From assembly GCA_016715075.1 (NCBI GenBank), contig JADKBK010000030.1, positions 1 through 14,792 on the forward strand: a stretch of DNA of 14,792 nt, written 5' to 3'. This document shows, piece by piece, positions 6,542-12,108 of this stretch (positions are counted from its first letter, which is position 1; each line of letters starts with the position of its first letter). The translations under genes and the position numbers were made by a program. The stretch comes from Bacteroidales bacterium. Lineage in GTDB: Bacteria > Bacteroidota > Bacteroidia > Bacteroidales > VadinHA17. The notes under the pieces were generated by a model. That model ran no database searches, had not been told where the DNA came from, and worked only from the letters and a program-made list of their open reading frames with translations.

Positions 6542-7840
6542 ATGGTTGGGATAAGGGTATATAATCAGTGGCTGGATACTGACCAGGGGAGTGGGTTCAG
6601 CTATACGCAGAGCTCACCACTGTTCATTGGGGGGGAGATGGATAAGATCACTGCTGCGTACAGCTCGGACATAAAGATACCGCTGACCCAGAGGAATAAA
6701 ACTATCCTGGACTATCCGGATGAGCTGGATAACCACAACAGGCTGATGGTGGACATGAGCTGCGAGCTGTATGTGAACGGATTCTTCCTCAATGAGGGGG
6801 AACTGACAGTGACCAATGTTTCGAACGATACGATAACTGTGAAAATAGTCATCAATCCGTATAAATTACTAAGGGATACACAGCTCGGGGGATTGGACCT
6901 GGATACATACAGCTTCGACACAGTGGAGGAAATAGTGGCTCATGCGCTGGACACTGCGACCAATCCACTGGATTATAATCATGCATTTTTCCCGGTATAT
7001 AACCCGGGATTCATAGAGGGTACAGAAGTGACGGATGATTATCTGTTCAAATATTTTCAGAATCCCTGGGACTACCTGGCACAGACATTTGCGGAGGGGG
7101 AAACATCCATCAGGGCCGTGACCCCATTTATACGGCTTGACTATCTGATAGAAAAGGTGATCACCAGGCTGGGTTTTGTGGTGGACAATCAATTCCAGAC
7201 TACGGATGAGCTGAAACAGATATACCTATACAACAATAAATCGCTTGTAAAAGGGGCAACGTGGGGGACTACTATAAACCTGAAGCACCATGTGCCGGAT
7301 ATGATGGCAACGGATCTGATGAAATGGTACACAAAGAGATTCTGCCTGGTGAATGAGATAGACTTCATAACCAGGACATGGACCATAAGGCCGGTGAATG
7401 ATATACTGGACAGAGCAGAGGTTGATGACTGGACTGATAAGACAATGGAGGACTACGGACTGGCATCGGACAATTACACACCGAGCCAGGTGGGTGATGC
7501 GCAGGATGACTACATAGAAGTGCCTGCATTCACTGAATGCGACAGGTATGATCAGATAACTACAACATACAGCGATGTGGATATATTCTGGGTGAGAGCG
7601 CGGGGGAGTTTTTTCTTCAGGAATGCGATACACCCGCTGATATTCACAGTGAGCGAATATAAGAGAGAGCTGAGAAAGGTAAGAGTGGAGGTGAATGGGA
7701 ATGATGAATTCCTGAGTGAGATGACGGCCCTGCAGAGTAAATGGATAGAGCTATTGGGAGCGGGGCTGTTTGATCAATTTCAAGAAGCAAGATGGCCGGG
7801 ATATGTGGACAGGCTAACCCAGGGGAGAATCCTGGGCTGA
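6542..7840 (+). CDS. large phage tail protein, main part (frameshifted near its 3' end)
   Basis: ATG 6542 begins MVGIRVYNQWLDTDQGSGFSY and gives a long protein of the Bacteroidota phage tail block, with an N-terminal beta region (SDIKIPLTQRNKTILD), a DYLAQTFAEGE and IRAVTPFIRLDYLIEKV segment in the middle, and DYIEVPAFTECDRYDQITT later. At ARWPGYVDRL the frame turns to TQGRILG and stops at 7838-7840. The +1 frame from 7816 reads NPGENPGLRVMMYRDYFPAG, clearly the proper continuation. One A missing at about 7815-7816 explains this. A second lesion at 7873-7875 then leads into the 7875 frame. The intact protein would be about 555 residues, perhaps a tail-tip or baseplate hub-type protein; the role is inferred from size and order. 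Confidence 0.65.
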   Translation: MVGIRVYNQWLDTDQGSGFSYTQSSPLFIGGEMDKITAAYSSDIKIPLTQRNKTILDYPDELDNHNRLMVDMSCELYVNGFFLNEGELTVTNVSNDTITVKIVINPYKLLRDTQLGGLDLDTYSFDTVEEIVAHALDTATNPLDYNHAFFPVYNPGFIEGTEVTDDYLFKYFQNPWDYLAQTFAEGETSIRAVTPFIRLDYLIEKVITRLGFVVDNQFQTTDELKQIYLYNNKSLVKGATWGTTINLKHHVPDMMATDLMKWYTKRFCLVNEIDFITRTWTIRPVNDILDRAEVDDWTDKTMEDYGLASDNYTPSQVGDAQDDYIEVPAFTECDRYDQITTTYSDVDIFWVRARGSFFFRNAIHPLIFTVSEYKRELRKVRVEVNGNDEFLSEMTALQSKWIELLGAGLFDQFQEARWPGYVDRLTQGRILG

Positions 7841-7874
7841 GGGTAATGATGTACAGGGATTATTTCCCAGCAGG

Positions 7875-8210
7875 ATGATGCCAGGCTACGACTACCCGCT
7901 GGCAACAAATAATAACTATGATACATTCGAGCAGGAGATAGAAAGCGCGGAGTGGTCGCTGACATGGGATGGAAACAGGGGAATATATGAGAAATTATGG
8001 AAGAGCTGGCTGTTTTTTCTCACAAACAGGAAGATAGTGAAGCGAAAATTGCTGCTAAATCTGTCGGATATAGTGAATTTTCAGTGGGAAAAGAAGGTAA
8101 GAATTGGAAATATGTTGTATTTTTGCAACGAGATGAAGGTGAACTTCACTGCATCTCCGGACAACAAGGTAGAGGTAGAGGCTGAATTGTCGACATTAAT
8201 ATTGACATAA
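7875..8210 (+). CDS. large phage tail protein, C-terminal part (frameshifted)
   Basis: This carries on the protein begun at 6542 after two single-base deletions. The intermediate frame (7816-7875) ends DYFPAG, and this frame opens MMPGYDYPLATNNNYDTFEQ, so one missing G before ATG 7875 restores the reading. The rest is a short beta-rich domain (SLTWDGNRGIYEKLWKSWL, then VRIGNMLYFCNEMKVNF). It ends in TAA 1 nt before the ATG of the HTH gene at 8212. The ATG at 7875 is probably not a real start. Confidence 0.6.
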   Translation: MMPGYDYPLATNNNYDTFEQEIESAEWSLTWDGNRGIYEKLWKSWLFFLTNRKIVKRKLLLNLSDIVNFQWEKKVRIGNMLYFCNEMKVNFTASPDNKVEVEAELSTLILT

Positions 8211-8211
8211 T

Positions 8212-8970
8212 ATGATAGTCGAACTCCCAATCAGCACATTTTCGAAGAAAATCATACAAAAATTTGATAAGAGGGATCCTATAGTGATCAGGACCGATGA
8301 TCCGCTATTCACATACTTCGGATTTATCAGGTATGACCGGCCGGCAAATGCGGGCAGGGCTGCGCAATATCTGAATGATAAGATCAATATAGATATAACG
8401 ATGAGGATGAGAAAAAATCCTCTGCCATTTCTATATCAGGCCGGGATAAATATACATAAACATCACATAATGCAGATGCTGATCTGGGCAGAGTCGCAGG
8501 CACTGGCAGGGGGAGTGGCAATGACTGCCCTGATGCAGTGGTATCAGATCTACGACATCAGCGACGATGACCTGAATTTCGAAACTGCGCTCAGAAAATG
8601 GCAAAGATGGCATTCTCAAAGAAAAACGCAATTATTTTCGGGGAATTGCGTCGCAAATACGTCAAAACTTTGGCGCAAAAAACGACGCGATGGTGAGATA
8701 CCTCTCCCAGAGGAAAAAATACATGTGGAGCTGTCGAAACTGGTATTTTATAATATAAATTACTTCATAGGGGATAAGACTGAATTTATGGAGAAACTGC
8801 TGCTACATGTGACTATATACTACTATCACAGGCATCAGATGTATGGTACCAGGGAGCTGGCTGCGATGTTTGGGAAATCGCGGAGGCAGATACAGAGGTC
8901 GATATATAATATTAAGAATATCATAGAGTATGATGGGATGATTGGAGGGCAATTGAAAATTGAGAATTGA
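8212..8970 (+). CDS. HTH-containing phage protein in the tail block
   Basis: A 252-residue protein starting at ATG 8212, 1 nt after the preceding stop, so probably translated in coupling with the tail gene. I do not recognise a named family. Residues 212-236 (TRELAAMFGKSRRQIQRSI) fit a helix-turn-helix: a first helix with ELAAMF, a GKS turn and a basic recognition helix. The middle is basic (KWQRWHSQRK 129-138, KLWRKKRRDG 152-161), also favouring nucleic-acid contact. The N-terminal third (FDKRDPIVIRTDDPLFTYFGF) looks structural. It could regulate late genes or be a structural protein with a helical end. The last residues (QLKIEN) are encoded by the ATTGAAA array that follows. Confidence 0.55.
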   Translation: MIVELPISTFSKKIIQKFDKRDPIVIRTDDPLFTYFGFIRYDRPANAGRAAQYLNDKINIDITMRMRKNPLPFLYQAGINIHKHHIMQMLIWAESQALAGGVAMTALMQWYQIYDISDDDLNFETALRKWQRWHSQRKTQLFSGNCVANTSKLWRKKRRDGEIPLPEEKIHVELSKLVFYNINYFIGDKTEFMEKLLLHVTIYYYHRHQMYGTRELAAMFGKSRRQIQRSIYNIKNIIEYDGMIGGQLKIEN

Positions 8971-8990
8971 AAATGAAAAATGAAAAATAG
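8951..8990. repeat. A-rich array bridging two coding regions
   Basis: ATTGAAA, ATTGAGA and ATGAAAA units supply the last codons and stop (TGA 8968-8970) of the HTH gene and the ATG at 8980 of the next gene. Confidence 0.7.
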
Positions 8991-9390
8991 CGAGCGTAGG
9001 GCATCGCGGTTGCAAACCGCGACGATCAGGGTTTATTTGATTTTTAGTCTGGTCCTGACTTGTCAGTTTTTGGCAAATGGGCAGATGAGTGATAATATAG
9101 ATCCGTGGCTGACTGATAATGACAGGCTTGGGGATACTGTTAATGTTTACCTGGTTGACTGTGCGGGTCCAAAAAATGATACAGTCAAAGCAATATTATT
9201 AATCAGTGCCTGCATTGAATGCCCGGCATATACGATCAGGGGTTATGTGAATATAAGAACTGGCATAATAACAACTGAAAACGGATTCAGGTATGAGCAG
9301 GAATATAAAATATTTCTGGATGAGTATAAGCAGAGGCTTGGGGGGAATGTGATGGTGTGGGATTATAGGGGAGTGAAAAGTGAAGAGTGA
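8980..9390 (+). CDS. predicted secreted protein with a repeat-derived N-terminus
   Basis: The function is not recognised. The 136-residue frame starts in the A-rich array (ATG 8980) and runs through the 36-bp palindromic repeat, which codes exactly 12 in-frame residues (5-16, ERRASRLQTATI). These give a positively charged n-region ahead of a hydrophobic stretch (VYLIFSLVLTCQFL, 18-31) and a cut-like LANG before Gln35, a good Bacteroidota signal-peptidase site. The mature part is short (MSDNIDPWLTDNDRLGD..) with three Cys, at positions 53, 69 and 72 (VDCAGP, ACIECP), perhaps forming a disulphide outside the cytoplasm. Internal TTG 9037 is an alternative start. The last residues (KSEE) come from the GTGAAAAG repeat that follows. 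Confidence 0.55.
   Translation: MKNSERRASRLQTATIRVYLIFSLVLTCQFLANGQMSDNIDPWLTDNDRLGDTVNVYLVDCAGPKNDTVKAILLISACIECPAYTIRGYVNIRTGIITTENGFRYEQEYKIFLDEYKQRLGGNVMVWDYRGVKSEE
8992..9027 (+). repeat. 36-bp palindromic repeat, copy 3 (inside a coding frame)
   Basis: Same sequence as copy 1. The core is at 9004-9022. Here it lies within the 5' end of the 8980 gene and, at 36 nt, keeps the frame. If the copy moved in, it did so without breaking the gene. Confidence 0.8.
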
Positions 9391-9448
9391 AAAGTGAAAA
9401 GTGAAAAATGAAAAATTTAAAATATAAAATGTAAAATTTAAAATTAAT
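9370..9448. repeat. GTGAAAAG / ATGAAAA / AAATTTAAAAT mixed array
   Basis: An A-rich gap of about 79 nt made of GAAAAGTGAAAAG units, ATGAAAA units and imperfect AAAATTTAAAA stretches, ending just before the ATG at 9452. Confidence 0.65.
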
Positions 9449-9451
9449 AAG

Positions 9452-10036
9452 ATGGGGATTAATTTGCATGAAATAGAGGATATATGCTCGGTGGCATCGG
9501 GTATAAAAAAAATACAGATCACTACGGTGGATAATGTGGCTGCCGGGGGGAGTCATGCTGTGATAGATGCTCAGAAGGTATTCAGGGTGTACTTCAGAAA
9601 AAATACGGCACAATACAAGGAAAAGAGTGAGAACTCGGAGCAGAACAGGAAGATAGTGCAGGAAATATCATTTTTCCTGCCAGGGAGGAGGACTTCGGTG
9701 GATCTGCTGATAGAGAAGATCATCAACAAAAGGATAGTGGTGACATATGAGGACTGGGCAGGAGCGACCGGGATGCTGTATAAGGCATCGATGAGCTATG
9801 AGTACGGCCCAGGGCAAAAGAGAACGAGCGGGAACGGGTATGATATGAAATTCACTACTGAGAAGGTGATAGGATCAATGGCATATGAGGGAACGGTAAT
9901 AGAACTGCCGGATCCGGGGGGATCCATGGGATGGAAGTGTGCCCGGGATATATCTGCAAAACAACTGGGTGCTGATAGAACCGGAGCCTATATTCGCAAT
10001 ACCGAGTCAGACAGGGAATGTGGAATATCTGAATAA
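9452..10036 (+). CDS. tail-tube-like phage protein, N-terminal part (frameshifted)
   Basis: ATG 9452 begins MGINLHEIEDICSVASGIKKIQITTVDNVAAGG. The order of an ITTVDNV segment, a FRVYFRKNTAQYKEKSE segment, an ISFFLPG strand and a RIVVTYEDWAGATG loop matches the N-terminal half of a common Bacteroidota phage tail-tube-like protein. After LPDPG the frame goes off (GSMGWKCARDISAKQ) and stops at 10036. The +1 frame reads DPWDGSVPGIYLQNNWVLIEPEP, the expected continuation, so one extra G in the run of six G at 9916-9921 explains the shift. The family assignment is by pattern, not by a search. Confidence 0.6.
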   Translation: MGINLHEIEDICSVASGIKKIQITTVDNVAAGGSHAVIDAQKVFRVYFRKNTAQYKEKSENSEQNRKIVQEISFFLPGRRTSVDLLIEKIINKRIVVTYEDWAGATGMLYKASMSYEYGPGQKRTSGNGYDMKFTTEKVIGSMAYEGTVIELPDPGGSMGWKCARDISAKQLGADRTGAYIRNTESDRECGISE

Positions 10037-10355
10037 ATTTGTGATGGCCCCGAACGGGGTGAAGTACTTCATCGATAAGACAGGGAGGGCAATGGCATTC
10101 CCGATGATGCCTCAGTACTACCAGAGCTGGACCGGAGTGACCAGCGACGAGATCACTGTTACGAACGGAGAGCTGCCAACTGCAGAGCAGGCAAAGAGGC
10201 TATTCCTATTCCTGAATGGGAATCAGCAGATGTACCTGGCTACAACTCCTCCTCCGGATGAGGGACAGGTGGCAGTAGCAGGACAGAAGATAAAATTCTC
10301 GAGAGCACTGGAGGCAACGGATAGGGTGGAATTGTACTGGGTGCCGGATTTTTAG
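9939..10355 (+). CDS. tail-tube-like phage protein, C-terminal part (frameshifted)
   Basis: This is the other half of the 9452 gene. The homologous reading begins near 9918 (GDPWDGSVPGIYLQNNWV), before the GTG at 9939. It contains NVEYLNKFVMAPNGVKYFIDKTGRAMAFPMM, then a small beta domain (ITVTNGELP..FLFLNGNQQMYLATTPPPDEG..IKFSRALEATDRVELYWV) that fits the NG-type carbohydrate-binding/Ig-like C-termini seen on phage tail proteins. It ends in TAG 10353-10355. Joined to the front, the full protein is about 300 residues. Confidence 0.6.
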   Translation: MPGIYLQNNWVLIEPEPIFAIPSQTGNVEYLNKFVMAPNGVKYFIDKTGRAMAFPMMPQYYQSWTGVTSDEITVTNGELPTAEQAKRLFLFLNGNQQMYLATTPPPDEGQVAVAGQKIKFSRALEATDRVELYWVPDF

Positions 10356-10356
10356 A

Positions 10357-10392
10357 GTGAAGAGTAAAAAGTGAAAAGTGAAAAATGAAAAA
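10357..10392. repeat. GTGAAAAG/ATGAAAA array
   Basis: A-rich units directly after the stop of the tail-tube-like gene, ending at the promoter element at 10393. Confidence 0.65.
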
Positions 10393-10428
10393 TGTCTTAA
10401 AATGGCCGGGATATGTGGTGTAGATTTG
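10393..10428 (+). promoter_or_regulatory. predicted promoter, TGTCTTAAA - 19 bp - TAGATTTG
   Basis: TAGATTTG at 10421-10428 fits TAnnTTTG, with TGTCTTAAA at 10393-10401 placed 19 bp upstream, the same spacing as the promoter at 3007-3042. The predicted transcript start near 10435 leaves about 26 nt before the ATG at 10461. Confidence 0.55.
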
Positions 10429-10460
10429 TGTATGAATTTGTTAACAAATAAAAATAGTGA

Positions 10461-10868
10461 ATGATGAAAAAGATTATGCTAATGATGATGATGGCTGTGA
10501 TGATAGCAGTATGCGGGATGGCTCAGTCGAGCGCTACGCTGATGACATACAGCGGGGATACGGTGACTAACACCGGGACGAAGTATCTATTGCAGAAAGT
10601 GGATACCAGGACAGTGGATCTGGTGAGCTTCCAGGTGGTGAATAAGAAGGTGAGTGGCACTCCGGCAGGATATACATTATTCCAGGCTTCGAATGACGCG
10701 GTGAATTATGTGACTCTGGATACGCTGACTAACACTAATGTCAATTACAATAGTAAGATATTTGTGGATAATCCTGCTAAGTACCTATGGTATAAGATAA
10801 CAACGACTGGTAGCGGTACAATGGTGATGACCACAAAAGGATATGCGATACTGCGGAAAAACAAATAA
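10461..10868 (+). CDS. predicted secreted protein with its own promoter and terminator
   Basis: A 135-residue protein with a strong signal peptide: KK at 3-4, a long hydrophobic Met-rich core (IMLMMMMAVMIAVCGM) and GMA before Gln22, fitting the +1 Gln preference of Bacteroidota signal peptidase I substrates. The mature part is beta-rich and Thr/Asn/Val-rich (SSATLMTYSGDTVTNTGTKY, then LFQASNDAVNYVTLDTLTN), and looks like a small single-domain extracellular or tail-decoration protein. I know no named family. A predicted promoter lies 33 nt upstream and an intrinsic terminator follows 27 nt after the stop, so it can be made separately from the tail genes. Confidence 0.65.
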   Translation: MMKKIMLMMMMAVMIAVCGMAQSSATLMTYSGDTVTNTGTKYLLQKVDTRTVDLVSFQVVNKKVSGTPAGYTLFQASNDAVNYVTLDTLTNTNVNYNSKIFVDNPAKYLWYKITTTGSGTMVMTTKGYAILRKNK

Positions 10869-10894
10869 AAACATCATCTTTCGGTTGGAACGGA

Positions 10895-10932
10895 AGAGCT
10901 CTGCCCGGGGAACGGAGTAGGGCTCTTTTTTT
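10895..10932 (+). terminator. intrinsic terminator
   Basis: AGAGCTC (10895-10901) pairs with GGGCTCT (10920-10926), including one G-U pair, and is followed by a run of seven T (10926-10932). It closes the 10461 unit. The next gene starts at 10949 with no promoter that I can see between, so the following tail genes need read-through or antitermination. Confidence 0.75.
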
Positions 10933-10970
10933 AAATGAAAAATGAAAAATGAAGAATTTAAAATTTAAAA
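10933..10970. repeat. ATGAAAA array supplying a start codon
   Basis: ATGAAAA units run into the ATG at 10949 and its first codons, so the charged n-region (MKNLKFK) of the next protein is encoded by repeat-like DNA. Confidence 0.65.
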
Positions 10971-11941
10971 TTATATTTCTGGGGGTGCTGCTGGTGTCCG
11001 GGGGATGGATGAGCGGACAGGCACTGAGCTTGAAGCAGATCAAGAGGGCACCTGACAGCCTGATGACGATATACACTGATGCACAGGGATATCAGACATA
11101 TAGATATCTGAGGGATGTAGCAGGGAAGGTGGATAGTGTATTTGCCAAGACGGATTCAATATGCTATGTAGTGAAGTCGGACACTACATGTTTTTATTTC
11201 TCAAGCGGAAGTAAATCGATTGACAGCACTGCGCTGGAATCAGGATTTGGGATCTATGCATATGAGGTGTCACCCAATGTCTGGATAATAGAGTCAGATA
11301 CATTGCAGATACCAACTAACTGGGACATAGACCAGCTGGATCTGACACTATGGGACTCGCTGTATAATGGGAACAGGCAAATATCGAGAGTGCCGGCAGT
11401 AGGAAATAACTTAAACGCTACAACCTTCAGAGAATGGATCAACTGGTGGTATATAGGAAATTATACCGTTCCTGTAATATCACTTGGATCATTAAGTACT
11501 CCGGTTGAAGTTGGAACAAGTAACGGTTACACATTAAGCGGATCAACTTCAAATCCTTGTAGCTTTACTTTGTCGGGTGGAACGGTCAACGGTAACAGTT
11601 TTGGTTCAAATACATCTTATTCATATTCATATACACACGCTCCAACATCACACGGAACCACAACAATAACAGCACAGCAAAACTGGGATCAATCCGGAAC
11701 AATATGTCAAACCAGCTCTCCGACAACCGGAGTAACATCAGCATCGAGAAGTATCAGCAATGTTTATCCTGTATTATGGGGGATGAGTGCAACGAGTTAC
11801 ACATCCGGAAGCGTACCATATAATATTTGGAGTAAAAAAAGTCCAATGCAAGGGGAAGCAAATTATACAGGGCTAACAATGACCGGAACAAATATGTATA
11901 TCTACATTTTATTCCTAAAAGTTGGACAGATTACGATTTAA
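10949..11941 (+). CDS. secreted modular phage tail protein, main part (frameshifted near its 3' end)
   Basis: ATG 10949 gives a signal peptide (MKNLKFKIIFLGVLLVSGG, with SG before Gln24), then a spacer with ATTFREWINWWY at about 151-162, a motif I associate with Bacteroidota phage tail proteins, and a Ser/Thr-rich beta domain (VGTSNGYTLSGSTSNPCSF, SYSYTHAPTSHGTTTITAQQNW). Codon use shifts sharply near 11440: before it Leu is mostly CTG and G-rich codons dominate, after it TTA, ACA and other A-ending codons do. The frame stops at 11941 after NMYIYILFLKVGQITI. One missing T in the run at 11907-11910 restores FIPKSWTDYDLSKI. Role: probably receptor-binding or fibre-related; the two-part composition suggests a fused or exchanged end. 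Confidence 0.65.
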   Translation: MKNLKFKIIFLGVLLVSGGWMSGQALSLKQIKRAPDSLMTIYTDAQGYQTYRYLRDVAGKVDSVFAKTDSICYVVKSDTTCFYFSSGSKSIDSTALESGFGIYAYEVSPNVWIIESDTLQIPTNWDIDQLDLTLWDSLYNGNRQISRVPAVGNNLNATTFREWINWWYIGNYTVPVISLGSLSTPVEVGTSNGYTLSGSTSNPCSFTLSGGTVNGNSFGSNTSYSYSYTHAPTSHGTTTITAQQNWDQSGTICQTSSPTTGVTSASRSISNVYPVLWGMSATSYTSGSVPYNIWSKKSPMQGEANYTGLTMTGTNMYIYILFLKVGQITI

Positions 11942-12106
11942 GTAAAATTTTTGACCATAATAATTTTGATGTAACTGGTTCATTTACTGCCTATGATGTT
12001 TCGGTGACTTCACCGGATTGGTAATAACTGGACATATAATTATAAACTTTATAAACTGAATAATTTAACAACCGCTTCAGGTTATAATTACACCTTTAAC
12101 AGATAA
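11911..12106 (+). pseudogene. C-terminal end of the 10949 tail protein in shifted frames
   Basis: From 11911 the -1 frame reads IPKSWTDYDLSKIFDHNNFD and VTGSFTAYDVSVTSP. At about 12013-12016 one extra base returns to the original frame, which reads IGNNWTYNYKLYKLNNLTTA and ends in TAA 12104-12106, 2 nt before the ATG of the fibre gene. The two lesions compensate each other. Joined up, the 10949 protein is about 385 residues. Confidence 0.6.
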
Positions 12107-12108
12107 TT

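Noticed and set aside
9916..9940. Programmed ribosomal frameshift in the G run of the tail-tube-like gene
   Set aside because: The needed shift is +1 (or -2), there is no clear slippery heptamer or downstream structure, and similar indels occur in several genes here.
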